Assembly (NCBI GenBank): GCA_017994425.1
Contig: JAGOKS010000020.1
Coordinates: 1 to 33,889 of the forward strand
From: Bacteroidales bacterium
Lineage (GTDB): Bacteria; Bacteroidota; Bacteroidia; Bacteroidales; WCHB1-69
Direction: 5' to 3'
DNA: 33,889 nucleotides
Position numbers and translations under genes: made by a program. The notes under the pieces are model-generated. The model saw only the letters and a program-made list of their open reading frames with translations. It was not told the origin of the DNA and searched no databases. Of this stretch, positions 8,793-17,060 are shown one piece after another (position 1 is the stretch's first letter; every line of letters starts with the position of its first letter).

Positions 8793-9710
8793 TTATGACA
8801 AATTAAGCATTCGTAGAATAGATTTTTTTGATTTTTCTATTGTCTCTTTATCCAACAAAATTTCATTTTTCTCTTCCGATAAACAGGCATAAATTTTTTC
8901 TAATGTGTTTAATTTCATATATTCACAATCATTACATTGACATGTTTTTTCATTTTCTAAAATAAAAAACTCTTTTCCGGGTGCTTCTTTTTGCATGGCA
9001 TGTAGGATTCCGGTTTCTGTAGCTACAATAAATTGCATATCCTTCGATTGTTTTACGTAGTTAATTAATGCTGTTGTAGATCCTATAAAATCTGCAAATG
9101 CTAATATCAATTGTTTACATTCCGGATGAGCTATCACTTTTGCATTCGGATAGTTTTTTTTCATTTCTACCAATTGTTCTACTTTCAGTGTATCATGCAC
9201 ATGACATGCTCCATCCCATAACAACATATCTACTCCCAATTCATTATTTAAATAATTTCCTAAATTACGATCGGGAGCAAATATTACTTTTTCGTCCTTC
9301 TTAAAACTTTGTATTATTTTCTTAGCATTCCCTGATGTACAAATAATATCTGAAAGCATTTTGATTTCCGCAGTACAATTGATATACGAAACAACCATAT
9401 AATCCGGATGCATGTTTTTAAACGCTTTAAATGATTCTGCTGGACAAGAATCTGCTAAAGAACATTGTGAATTTAAATCTGGGAGAAATACTCTTTTGGT
9501 AGGATTTAATATTTTTGCCGTTTCTGCCATAAAATAAACTCCGGCAAATACAATTATGTCAGCATGTGTTTTTTGTGCATATTGTGATAAGGCTAAACTA
9601 TCTCCCAAACAATCGGCTATATCTTGTACTTCTGCTGGTGTATAATAATGAGCTAAAAGTACTGCTTTTTTTTTCTTTTTTAATCGTTTAATTTTATCTT
9701 CAATATTCAT
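8793..9710 (-). CDS. nadA: Quinolinate synthase
   Basis: NadA condenses iminoaspartate with dihydroxyacetone phosphate to quinolinate in de novo NAD synthesis, using a [4Fe-4S] cluster. The 305-residue length suits the short form of the family. Landmarks: LLAHYYTPAEVQDIAD near residue 20; C83 in SQCSLADSC; CTSGNA near 124; C169 in WDGACHVHDTL; HPECKQ near 195; ATETGILH near 230; and C257/C259/C262 before MKLNTLEKIY. C83, C169 and one of the last group are the likely cluster ligands. nadB and nadC are not in this window. No TAnnTTTG element was found upstream. Confidence 0.96.
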   Translation of the reverse strand: MNIEDKIKRLKKKKKAVLLAHYYTPAEVQDIADCLGDSLALSQYAQKTHADIIVFAGVYFMAETAKILNPTKRVFLPDLNSQCSLADSCPAESFKAFKNMHPDYMVVSYINCTAEIKMLSDIICTSGNAKKIIQSFKKDEKVIFAPDRNLGNYLNNELGVDMLLWDGACHVHDTLKVEQLVEMKKNYPNAKVIAHPECKQLILAFADFIGSTTALINYVKQSKDMQFIVATETGILHAMQKEAPGKEFFILENEKTCQCNDCEYMKLNTLEKIYACLSEEKNEILLDKETIEKSKKSILRMLNLS

Positions 9711-10120
9711 TGGATTATTATATTTTTAATCTATTATTATTAAATATTGTATTTTTTAATAAAAGAAAATAATGATAATGATAATGTATGTTAATTCTGT
9801 TGAAAACTTTTTTATATTTATTATTATTCTGTTAATTTGAAATTTATTTCATTTATATTTTCCATATGCCCTTATTTTTTCTTTCAATTTTTTGTTTAAA
9901 AATCTCATATTTTTGTTAAAAAAATAGATTTCTTATTTTATCAACATTTCATAAAAAATTGCAAACAGCTATATAAACTATCGCGGTTGAAAAAATAGAA
10001 TTTGTTTATTATGATATGTTTTAATTAGTGTATTATTTTTTATAAAACTTGTTTTTAATGTTTTAATTTTTTTAAAAATGCTATAAAAAAATAGTTTTCA
10101 ACAATACATTTTTGCATTTT
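9711..10120. other. Gene-free AT-rich intergenic region
   Basis: About 410 bases between nadA and the next minus-strand gene. It is strongly AT-rich with long A and T runs and a short AATGAT-type tandem near 9772-9787. I found no open frame of family-like composition, no convincing hairpin with a T run and no TAnnTTTG element. The only GC-richer patch is around 9978-9992. Confidence 0.6.
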
Positions 10121-10618
10121 TTATTGAATTTGCGTACATGTTTTGCATTTTTTTTTGATGAGTAGATTTAATTCAGCGACTATATTTTGATACTGAAATC
10201 TATTTCCACATTGGTACATTTTTTTTATAGGATTTTTGTCTAAGATCATATTTTTCATATCTTCAAGAGAAAGGGGAGATTTTAATTTTGCATATTCTTC
10301 GTATGTCATGGAAAGAAACACTACATTTTTATTTATACCTCTGTTATCGAGTAAAAATCCTTTTTTTAAAGGAGTAGGGTAACAATAATTCCCATTTTTA
10401 AACACATCACTTGGGTCGGGATAAGAAAGAATTTGTGTCTTATCTTCAGACATAATAACAGCAACATTTTTAGCATAATTTTTCTTTGTTTTATAAATAA
10501 TTACTGGAGGAACTCCCATTTGATTTGCATTTTTAGGCTTTAAAATGGACTCTTGGCCGAATGATGTTTCTATAAAAATACAAAATATACAAAAAATGAT
10601 ACTACTTACTTTTTTCAT
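10121..10618 (-). CDS. Small secreted protein of unknown function
   Basis: A 165-residue protein with a signal peptide (MKKVSSIIFCIFCIFIETSFGQ). The mature part contains VPPVIIYKTKKNYAKNVAV, a tract about unblocking or reporting values (SEDKTQILSYPDPSDV) and ends with a lysine/cysteine-rich tail (KKKCKTCTQ) holding a CxxC. The spacing of four cysteines in the mature part would allow disulphides. I do not recognise a named family. It is transcribed away from the polyene cluster, with a TACTTTTG element 27 bases upstream, so it is probably independent of that cluster. Confidence 0.7.
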   Translation of the reverse strand: MKKVSSIIFCIFCIFIETSFGQESILKPKNANQMGVPPVIIYKTKKNYAKNVAVIMSEDKTQILSYPDPSDVFKNGNYCYPTPLKKGFLLDNRGINKNVVFLSMTYEEYAKLKSPLSLEDMKNMILDKNPIKKMYQCGNRFQYQNIVAELNLLIKKKCKTCTQIQ

Positions 10619-10644
10619 CTCCGAATCTTTTTATGTTAATACTG

Positions 10645-10652
10645 CAAAAGTA
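10645..10652 (-). promoter_or_regulatory. -7 promoter element (TACTTTTG) for the small secreted protein
   Basis: The reverse strand reads TACTTTTG, 26 bases ahead of the ATG at 10618. It forms a divergent pair with the element at 10730-10737. Confidence 0.6.
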
Positions 10653-10729
10653 CTTAAAAATTAATAATAATATTTAAAAAAGATTTAACCAAATTATCTA
10701 TGAAAGTTTATAATTATGGAAAATTCATG

Positions 10730-10737
10730 TACTTTTG
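10730..10737 (+). promoter_or_regulatory. -7 promoter element (TACTTTTG) opening the polyene cluster
   Basis: TACTTTTG, followed by CAT, lies 38 bases ahead of the ammonia-lyase ATG at 10776. It falls inside the longest open frame (ATG at 10716), which is why the downstream ATG is preferred. Confidence 0.62.
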
Positions 10738-10775
10738 CATTTGTAATAAGAAAAGATTTTATAAGTACTATACAT

Positions 10776-12293
10776 ATGCAACAATTTGATTTAAAAGAAA
10801 TTAAAGAAATAATTTTTAATAATAAGCCATTAAAAATCAGTAAGGAAGATAAAGAAAGAATAGAGAAAAGTTATGAATTTTTAAAAAATTTTGTTGTAGA
10901 TAAAGTAATTTACGGTGTAAACACGGGATTTGGCCCGATGGCACAGTATAGAATTAATGATAAAAATTTAAAATCTTTACAGTATAATATTATTCGCAGT
11001 CATTCAAGTGGTGCAGGGAATCCTTTACCAGAAATATATGTCAAAGCAGCAATGCTTTGTAGGTTTCAAACCTTTGTTAAAGGAAAATCGGGCGTACATT
11101 TAGAAGCATTAGAATTATTACAATCTTTTATCAATAAGAATATTACACCTTATATTCCGGAACATGGCAGTGTTGGTGCCAGTGGCGATTTGGTGCAATT
11201 AGCACATTTGGGATTAACAATCATTGGAGAAGGGGAAGTATTCTATAAAGGGATAAAATATCCTACTTCAGAGGTAATGAAAAAAGAAAATTTAAAAGCG
11301 CTACAACCTTATATTCGTGAGGGCTTGGCATTTACTAATGGAACCGCTGTGATGACAGGAATAGGTCTTGTTAATTTAATCTATGCCAAGAAATTAGTAA
11401 ACTGGGCTATCATCGCCTCGGTAATAATGAACGAAATTGCCTCTTCCTATGATGATTTTATGTCGGAAACACTCAATGGTTTAAAAAAACACGAGGGGCA
11501 ACAAAAAATCGCAGAGACCATGCGAGCTTTTTCCAAAGGGAGTAAATGTTTGAGAAAGCGCGAAATAGAAATGTATAATAAACACAATGAAGAAGTTTTT
11601 CAACATAAAATCCAACCCTATTATTCGTTACGTTGTGTTCCTCAAATACTGGGTCCAATATGGGACGAAATTAACAATGCCGAAAAAGTTTTAATTAATG
11701 AGTTTCATTCTGTTGACGATAATCCGATAGTAGATTGTGAAACTCAATCGGTGTATCATGGGGGTAATTTTCACGGGGATTATGTTTCCTTTGAAATGGA
11801 TAAACTTAAAATTGCAATAACAAAACTTACCATGCTAATGGAACGACAAATGAATTATTTATTTCATGATAAAGTGAACCAAATATTACCACCGTTTGTC
11901 AATTTAGGCATTTTAGGTCTTCAATACGGAATGCAAGGGGTCCAGTTTACGGCAACTTCTACTACTGCTGAATGTCAAACATTATCCAATCCTATGTATG
12001 TACATAGTATTCCTAATAATAATGATAATCAAGATATTGTTAGTATGGGCACTAATTCTGCCTTACTAACAAAACATATCATTGAAAATTCATTTCAAGT
12101 TTTATCCATACATTTCATGGCATTGGCACAAGCGATTGATTATTTGAAAATTGAAAAGAAAATGGCATCCGGTTCAAAAAAAGTATACCAAGAAATAAGA
12201 GAATGTTTTCCTGTTTTTATTGAGGATACCCCTAAATACAAAGAAATAGAAAAACTAAGCGATTATTTAAAAACACGGGAAATAAATATATAA
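10776..12293 (+). CDS. Aromatic amino acid ammonia-lyase (flexirubin-type tyrosine ammonia-lyase candidate)
   Basis: A 505-residue MIO enzyme that deaminates an aromatic amino acid to an aryl-propenoate, the likely polyene starter. The start is 10776 (MQQFDLKEIKEI), because the frame from 10716 spans a promoter element and adds a non-family 20 residues. The MIO-forming Ala-Ser-Gly is A135-S136-G137 in GSVGASGDLVQLAHLGL. The catalytic tyrosine is Y46 in YGVNTGFGPMAQYRI. The downstream signatures YYSLRCVPQILGP, GGNFHGDY and SIPNNNDNQDIVSMGTNSA are intact. The substrate-selectivity pair is Ser75-His76 (IIRSHSSG), the histidine-lyase type by the classical rule. From memory, the Flavobacterium tyrosine ammonia-lyase shares both this pair and YGVNTGFGPMAQYRI, so tyrosine is favoured by context. 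Confidence 0.9.
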   Translation: MQQFDLKEIKEIIFNNKPLKISKEDKERIEKSYEFLKNFVVDKVIYGVNTGFGPMAQYRINDKNLKSLQYNIIRSHSSGAGNPLPEIYVKAAMLCRFQTFVKGKSGVHLEALELLQSFINKNITPYIPEHGSVGASGDLVQLAHLGLTIIGEGEVFYKGIKYPTSEVMKKENLKALQPYIREGLAFTNGTAVMTGIGLVNLIYAKKLVNWAIIASVIMNEIASSYDDFMSETLNGLKKHEGQQKIAETMRAFSKGSKCLRKREIEMYNKHNEEVFQHKIQPYYSLRCVPQILGPIWDEINNAEKVLINEFHSVDDNPIVDCETQSVYHGGNFHGDYVSFEMDKLKIAITKLTMLMERQMNYLFHDKVNQILPPFVNLGILGLQYGMQGVQFTATSTTAECQTLSNPMYVHSIPNNNDNQDIVSMGTNSALLTKHIIENSFQVLSIHFMALAQAIDYLKIEKKMASGSKKVYQEIRECFPVFIEDTPKYKEIEKLSDYLKTREINI

Positions 12294-12300
12294 AGAAGTT

Positions 12301-13029
12301 ATGAGATATGCATTAATAACAGGAGGTTCGAGAGGAATTGGACGGGCGATATGTATAGCCTTGTCAGAAGCAGGGTTACCAATAATTATCAATTATATTT
12401 CCAATGAAGCCGCTGCCATGGAAACGAAACAATGCATTGAAGAAAAAGGAGGCAGTGCTGAACTTTTACCTTTTAATGTCTCCGATAAAGAAGCCGTAGA
12501 TCGGGCCGTTCTTTCATGGACAGAAAAACATCCCGATGATTATATTGCCATTTTGGTAAATAATGCCGGAATTCGCTTAGATACCATGATGATATTTATG
12601 CAAGATGAACAGTGGAACAATGTAATAAATACTAATTTACATGGGTTTTTCTATATTACCCGACGTTTACTGAAAGATATGTTAACCAAACGCTTCGGAA
12701 GAATCATCAATGTGGTTTCTTTATCAGGGATTAAGGGACTCCCCGGACAAACCAATTATTCTGCTGCCAAAGCTGCTGTTATTGGGGCAACCAAAGCCCT
12801 AGCACAGGAAGTGGGAGCCCGAAAAGTTACCGTCAATGCGGTGGCACCGGGTTTTATTACAAGCGATATGACCAAAGACTTGGACGAAAATACGCTTAAA
12901 TCTATGATTCCCGTAGGACGTTTTGGGAAACCTGAAGAAGTAGCTGCCGTGGTAGAATTTTTAGCTTCGGAAAAAGCCGCTTATATTACCGGCGAAGTGA
13001 TATCTATTAATGGAGGGCTTTATACCTAA
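12301..13029 (+). CDS. 3-oxoacyl-ACP reductase (FabG-like SDR)
   Basis: A 242-residue short-chain dehydrogenase that would reduce the beta-keto group after each chain extension, using NADPH. The cofactor motif TGGSRGIG spans residues 7-14 and NNAG spans 87-90. The catalytic triad is S140 (NVVSLSG), Y153 and K157 (NYSAAKAAV), and the C-terminal GxF-substitute APGFITSDMT is present. The length matches FabG. It starts seven bases after the ammonia-lyase stop, so the two are cotranscribed. It corresponds in role to the ketoreductase (ApeQ-type) of aryl-polyene systems. Confidence 0.93.
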   Translation: MRYALITGGSRGIGRAICIALSEAGLPIIINYISNEAAAMETKQCIEEKGGSAELLPFNVSDKEAVDRAVLSWTEKHPDDYIAILVNNAGIRLDTMMIFMQDEQWNNVINTNLHGFFYITRRLLKDMLTKRFGRIINVVSLSGIKGLPGQTNYSAAKAAVIGATKALAQEVGARKVTVNAVAPGFITSDMTKDLDENTLKSMIPVGRFGKPEEVAAVVEFLASEKAAYITGEVISINGGLYT

Positions 13030-13064
13030 AAATAATATTGTATTTTAATAATAAACAATAATAT

Positions 13065-14285
13065 ATGATGAGACGAGTTGTTGTTACCGGAATAGGAATT
13101 TATTCTTGCATCGGGAAGAATAAAGAAGAAGTTACAAAATCATTGTATGAAGGTAAATCAGGCATTGGCATTGATCCTTTGCGGATTGAATACGGCTATC
13201 GCTCGCCACTTACCGGAATAGTAGAACGACCTAATTTGAAAGCCTTGTTAGACAGGAGAGCCCGTGTATGTCTTGCCGAAGAAGGAGAATACGCGTATAT
13301 GGCAACCATAGAAGCCTTGCAACAAGCAAAGATAGATATGGATTATTTGGAAAATAATGAAGTAGGTATTTTTTACGGAAACGATTCCTCCGCTAAGGCA
13401 GTGATAGATGCTCATGCCATTGTATTGGAAAAAAAAGATACGATGTTGATGGGATCGGGAGCTATTTTCCAATCCATGAATTCTACTATTACCATGAATT
13501 TATCAACAATTTTTAAATTAAGGGGAATAAACATGACCATCAGTGCTGCATGTGCCAGTGGCTCACATTCCTTGGGGCTTGGACTGATGTTTATTCGTAA
13601 CGGACTGCAAGATATGGTTATTTGCGGTGGTGGACAAGAAACGAATTATTTATCCATGGGAAGTTTTGATGCCTTGAGTGTGTTTTCACTTCGCACCGAT
13701 GATCCTACCAAAGCTTCACGTCCATTTGATGCAAACCGTGATGGTTTGGTTCCCAGCGGAGGAGCTGCTACTCTTATCCTCGAAGAATATGAACACGCAG
13801 TGAAAAGAGGAGCCCCTATTCTTGCCGAAATAGTTGGCTACGGCTTTTCGTCGAACGGAAGCAATATATCCCAGCCCAGCGATATAGGTTCCATGATTGC
13901 CATGGAAAGAGCCTTGAAAGATGCTCTTTTGTCTCCCAAAAACATTGATTATGTTAATGCCCATGCTACTTCAACACCTCAAGGCGATGCATTTGAAGCA
14001 GTAGCTATTGATAAGCTCTTTGGCTCTTATAAACCGGAAGTCAGCTCCACAAAATCAATGACCGGTCATGAATGTTGGATGGCAGGAGCCAGCGAAGTTA
14101 TCTATTCTATTCTTATGATGCAAAATGAATTTGTAGCTCCAAATATCAATTTCGAAACCCCGGATGAATCTTCTAAAAACATCAATATTGTGAATAAAAC
14201 CATTTATAAAAACATCAATGTATTTCTATCTAATTCATTTGGTTTTGGAGGGACAAACAGTGCATTAATTGTAAAAAAAATATAA
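13065..14285 (+). CDS. Beta-ketoacyl-ACP synthase (FabF-like), catalytic triad complete
   Basis: A 406-residue ketosynthase that condenses an acyl thioester with malonyl-ACP. The nucleophile is C163 in ISAACASGSHSLG. The catalytic histidines are H300 (VNAHATSTPQGD) and H335 (KSMTGHECWMAGA), with the conserved lysine K330. The C-terminus has the FabF-like SNSFGFGGTNSALI. ATG codons at 13065 and 13068 are both possible and differ by one residue. The GHECWMAGA stretch, with Glu-Cys-Trp after the active histidine, is a sequence type I associate with polyene-cluster ketosynthases rather than housekeeping FabF. It ends the first transcription segment. Confidence 0.93.
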   Translation: MMRRVVVTGIGIYSCIGKNKEEVTKSLYEGKSGIGIDPLRIEYGYRSPLTGIVERPNLKALLDRRARVCLAEEGEYAYMATIEALQQAKIDMDYLENNEVGIFYGNDSSAKAVIDAHAIVLEKKDTMLMGSGAIFQSMNSTITMNLSTIFKLRGINMTISAACASGSHSLGLGLMFIRNGLQDMVICGGGQETNYLSMGSFDALSVFSLRTDDPTKASRPFDANRDGLVPSGGAATLILEEYEHAVKRGAPILAEIVGYGFSSNGSNISQPSDIGSMIAMERALKDALLSPKNIDYVNAHATSTPQGDAFEAVAIDKLFGSYKPEVSSTKSMTGHECWMAGASEVIYSILMMQNEFVAPNINFETPDESSKNINIVNKTIYKNINVFLSNSFGFGGTNSALIVKKI

Positions 14286-14309
14286 TTTTCCCGTAAAAAT
14301 AGAAAATAC

Positions 14310-14326
14310 ACCTATTTTACATAGGT
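14310..14326 (+). promoter_or_regulatory. Inverted repeat ACCTAT-n5-ATAGGT in the promoter of the second cluster segment
   Basis: A perfect 6-base inverted repeat (ACCTAT, TTTAC, ATAGGT) lies 8 bases upstream of the TAATTTTG element at 14335 and 24 bases after the ketosynthase stop. Its position covers where a -33 element would be. It could be an operator or a weak terminator stem; there is no T run to support termination. Confidence 0.35.
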
Positions 14327-14334
14327 AAAAAGTG

Positions 14335-14342
14335 TAATTTTG
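14335..14342 (+). promoter_or_regulatory. -7 promoter element (TAATTTTG) for the ACP-acyltransferase-methyltransferase segment
   Basis: TAATTTTGC matches TAnnTTTG and lies 37 bases ahead of the ACP ATG at 14380, in a 94-base gap inside the cluster. Confidence 0.58.
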
Positions 14343-14379
14343 CAAACCAAAATTATAATTACATAACCGGTTTAAATGT

Positions 14380-14628
14380 ATGAAAAGAGAAGAGATTGTT
14401 ACTATCGTTAATGAATTTTTGATAAATGAGATAGAAATTGAAGAAACCCTAATAAAAGAAGATGCTCAATTAAAACAAGATTTGGATATTGATAGTCTTG
14501 ATTTTGTTGACATCGTCGTCATTGTAGAACGTAACTTCGGTTTTAAAATCAAACCGGAAGAAATGGCAAATGTAAAAACCTTATCCGAATTTTACGATTA
14601 TATAGAAAGTAAAGTTAATCAGCAATAA
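14380..14628 (+). CDS. Acyl carrier protein
   Basis: An 82-residue acidic carrier protein. The 4'-phosphopantetheine attachment site is S39 in QDLDIDSLDFVDIVVIVE, followed by the usual recognition helix. It would carry the growing polyene or the malonyl extender. It differs from the second ACP at 19865, so the cluster has two carriers, as aryl-polyene systems commonly do. The stop is three bases before the acyltransferase start. It is a cluster ACP by context, not the housekeeping AcpP. Confidence 0.92.
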   Translation: MKREEIVTIVNEFLINEIEIEETLIKEDAQLKQDLDIDSLDFVDIVVIVERNFGFKIKPEEMANVKTLSEFYDYIESKVNQQ

Positions 14629-14631
14629 CCA

Positions 14632-15525
14632 ATGTTACCCCAAGAAAAAGAATGGGACGGAACTACCGGAGGCGGTCGCTTTGGACAAGTTTTTTTGTTT
14701 TGGATTTTAACTATCATTAATGTTTCTTTTTTATATCCTATACTTTTTGGAGTCATTCCTTTTTATTTGATATTTGCGCGCAAAGGCTATTTAGCCATCT
14801 ATTCGTATTTCCGATTCCATCATCACCAAAGCAAAACCAAAGCCTTTGTTTCGACATTTCGAAATCACTTGATTTTTGGAAAAATCGTTCTTGATAAATT
14901 TGCTTTGCTTGCCGGTAATTACAAACAATTTATTATTTCGGTTCAAGGGAATGATTATTTTAAAGATTTAACCGATACACAAAAAGGATTTTTTGTTATC
15001 AGTGCACATGTAGGTAATTTTGAATTAATCGGACATTGTTTTAAACAAGATAAAAAGAAAATCAACGGCATTGTTTTCGGTGGAGAAGGCAAAGAATTTC
15101 AAAAACAACGAATTAAATCTTTACAACGTTCCAACGTTAACCTTATTCCGGTTAGCAACGACATGTCGCATTTGTTTGCTATAAAGGAAGCGATAGAAAA
15201 TGGTGAAATCGTTACCATGCCTTGTGACCGATTATTTGGGAGTACCAAGAATTATGTAACCGACTTCTTGGGAGCGGATGCTAGCTTTCCTATTGGAACT
15301 TTTCGATTAGCCGCTCAATTAGAGGCACCCGTATTGGCAATGTTTATTATGAAGGGAAAAGGATTGCACTATCAAGCCTATGTTTTCCCTTTGCAAACTA
15401 TTGAAAACGAGAAATCATCGGTGATAAAAGCCGAGTTTCTTGCCAAACAATATGTTAACTTACTAGAAACTATACTAAAACAATATCCCGAACAATGGTT
15501 TAATTATTATGATTTTTGGAAATAA
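14632..15525 (+). CDS. LpxL/HtrB-like lysophospholipid acyltransferase family protein
   Basis: A 297-residue membrane-associated acyltransferase. The N-terminal EWDGTTGGGRFGQVFLFW resembles the W-G-T-GG region of polyene-cluster acyltransferases and is followed by a hydrophobic segment (residues about 20-50). The HX4E catalytic motif is H126-VGNF-E131 (ISAHVGNFELIGH). Later conserved blocks are EIVTMPCDRLFG (residues about 193-204) and the FRLAAQLEAPVLAMF strand. The enzyme probably moves the finished acyl chain from ACP to a lipid or glycan acceptor at the inner membrane. The acceptor is unknown. It lies between the ACP and the methyltransferase. Confidence 0.87.
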   Translation: MLPQEKEWDGTTGGGRFGQVFLFWILTIINVSFLYPILFGVIPFYLIFARKGYLAIYSYFRFHHHQSKTKAFVSTFRNHLIFGKIVLDKFALLAGNYKQFIISVQGNDYFKDLTDTQKGFFVISAHVGNFELIGHCFKQDKKKINGIVFGGEGKEFQKQRIKSLQRSNVNLIPVSNDMSHLFAIKEAIENGEIVTMPCDRLFGSTKNYVTDFLGADASFPIGTFRLAAQLEAPVLAMFIMKGKGLHYQAYVFPLQTIENEKSSVIKAEFLAKQYVNLLETILKQYPEQWFNYYDFWK

Positions 15526-15602
15526 TCGATATCAAGAATAAAAATCATGAAAATAACAACACGCTTTTTCAATTATAATGTTTCATCTTAAACGCCATTC
15601 AT

Positions 15603-16688
15603 ATGAAATTAGACAGTCCACAAAAAGAAATATACGGTAAAGAACGATTTACAGCTTTCCAGGCCCAGCGCTTGGCACAAGAAATTGCCTTTGGTCCTAT
15701 CGTTTTTCAAGTATCCCGTTTAATGGTAAAATTCGGTATTTTTCAATTCCTCGATGACCACAAAAACGGCTTGACATTGGAAGAAATTGCTGAAAAAACG
15801 CAATTAAGTCGTTACGGGGCACAGGTCTTGATAGAATCCTCCCTCACCATTGGAACAATCCTCCTTAAAGAAGGGAAATTCTTTTTAGCGAAAGCCGGCT
15901 GGTTTCTCCTTTACGATGAAATGGCAAGAGTTAATATGGACTTTAATCACGATGTAAATTATGTAGGAACCTTCGATTTGGAAGCTGCCATTCTAAATGG
16001 CAAACCCGAAGGATTGAAAATTTTTGGTAATTGGCCAACCATTTACGAAGGGCTTTCACAATTACCGGCACAGGTGCAGAAAAGTTGGTTCGGATTCGAC
16101 CATTTTTATTCCGACGGCTCTTTTGAACAGGCTTTAGAAATCGTGTTTAAAAACAATCCTAAAACCTTATTAGATGTAGGAGGTAATACCGGACGGTTTG
16201 CCGTTAAATGCGTGGAATACAATAAAGAAGTGAATGTTACCATTATGGATTTACCACAGCAATTGGAAATAATGCGACAACAAACCATTAACAAAAGAGG
16301 AGCTGAGCGCATTCATGGACATGGCGTGAATCTCTTGGATGAAAAGGTTCCTTTTCCCAAAGATTTTGATGTGATTTGGATGAGCCAGTTTCTGGATTGT
16401 TTCTCCGAAAAAGAAGTTACCAGTATCTTGCACCGTGCTGCCACTTCAATGCAGGCAAATAGTCGAATCTATATCATGGAAACATTTTGGGATCGTCAAC
16501 GTTTTGAAACCGCTTCCTACTGTTTGACACAAATTAGCCTGTATTTCACCGCAATGGCTAACGGAAACAGCAAAATGTATTATGCTGCCGATATGGAACG
16601 TTGTGTCAATAATGCCGGATTATGTGTGGAAAGCATTCACGATGGATTAGGATTAGGACACAGTATCATGGTATGTAAAGTTAAATAA
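15603..16688 (+). CDS. SAM-dependent methyltransferase (O-methyltransferase-like with dimerisation domain)
   Basis: A 361-residue class I methyltransferase. The N-terminal ~105 residues form a winged-helix-like dimerisation region (FQVSRLMVKFGIFQFLDD, LTLEEIAEKTQLSRYGAQVL). The SAM motif I is DVGGNTGRFA at 191-200, with the acidic strand end at D216 (VTIMDLPQQ). Then come the acceptor-side DVIWMSQFLDCFSEKE and YIMETFWDRQR. The architecture is like that of small-molecule O-methyltransferases. In this setting it may methylate the aryl ring (hydroxyl or carbon). It ends the second transcription segment and is followed by a 443-base gap. Confidence 0.87.
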   Translation: MKLDSPQKEIYGKERFTAFQAQRLAQEIAFGPIVFQVSRLMVKFGIFQFLDDHKNGLTLEEIAEKTQLSRYGAQVLIESSLTIGTILLKEGKFFLAKAGWFLLYDEMARVNMDFNHDVNYVGTFDLEAAILNGKPEGLKIFGNWPTIYEGLSQLPAQVQKSWFGFDHFYSDGSFEQALEIVFKNNPKTLLDVGGNTGRFAVKCVEYNKEVNVTIMDLPQQLEIMRQQTINKRGAERIHGHGVNLLDEKVPFPKDFDVIWMSQFLDCFSEKEVTSILHRAATSMQANSRIYIMETFWDRQRFETASYCLTQISLYFTAMANGNSKMYYAADMERCVNNAGLCVESIHDGLGLGHSIMVCKVK

Positions 16689-16780
16689 TAGCCGCGTCTT
16701 TTTGTCGTTGGCAAGAAGTTCCTTCCTTTCGTTCATTAGAAACTGAAGTTTTAAATAGCAGCTCTCATCCTCTTAACTAT

Positions 16781-16890
16781 GAGTATGCATTCTCAGCACA
16801 ATGAGATTGCAATCTTAGCTCGACGAGATTGCAATCTCAATTCAACAAGGAAGGGGACTCAGTTCAACAAGGAGGAGGACTCCAGGGAAA
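16781..16890 (+). repeat. Modular tandem array, 22-base period with palindromic 14-base cores
   Basis: Five consecutive 22-base units start at 16781, 16803, 16825, 16847 and 16869. Each has a 14-base core and an 8-base linker. The cores at 16781 (GAGTATGCATTCTC), 16803 (GAGATTGCAATCTT) and 16825 (GAGATTGCAATCTC) are near-perfect to perfect palindromes; the last two (AAGGAAGGGGACTC, AAGGAGGAGGACTC) share only the CTC end. Linkers AATTCAAC and AGTTCAAC are almost identical, and AGCTCGAC and AGCACAAT are related. The array fades on both sides; a separate inverted repeat GATAGGA-n6-TCCTATC spans 16916-16935. It occupies most of the 443-base gap between the methyltransferase and dehydratase genes. 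The rest of the gap, apart from the promoter elements at 17061-17078, shows nothing else. Confidence 0.75.
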
Positions 16891-17060
16891 GAGATAGAAA
16901 GGAAGTTTTAATGAAGATAGGACAAGTCTCCTATCCAACAAAATCCTGTCTCTCGCTTAAGCTTTGTTTTTTATCGTTAATTGATGGAAAGAAATAAATG
17001 AATAAAATATGTTTTTTTTATTAATGTGTCTTTATTGAAAGAGTCAAGCATGTTTTTTTA

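Noticed and set aside
9772..9787. AATGAT-type short tandem repeat in the gene-free region
   Set aside because: Only about three copies in low-complexity AT-rich DNA; no spacer structure, so not a CRISPR array or clear regulatory site.
16779..16997. 72-codon open frame across the repeat array
   Set aside because: It spans 22-base tandem units, whose period is not a multiple of three, so the peptide has no periodicity. It has no recognisable domain and starts inside the array.
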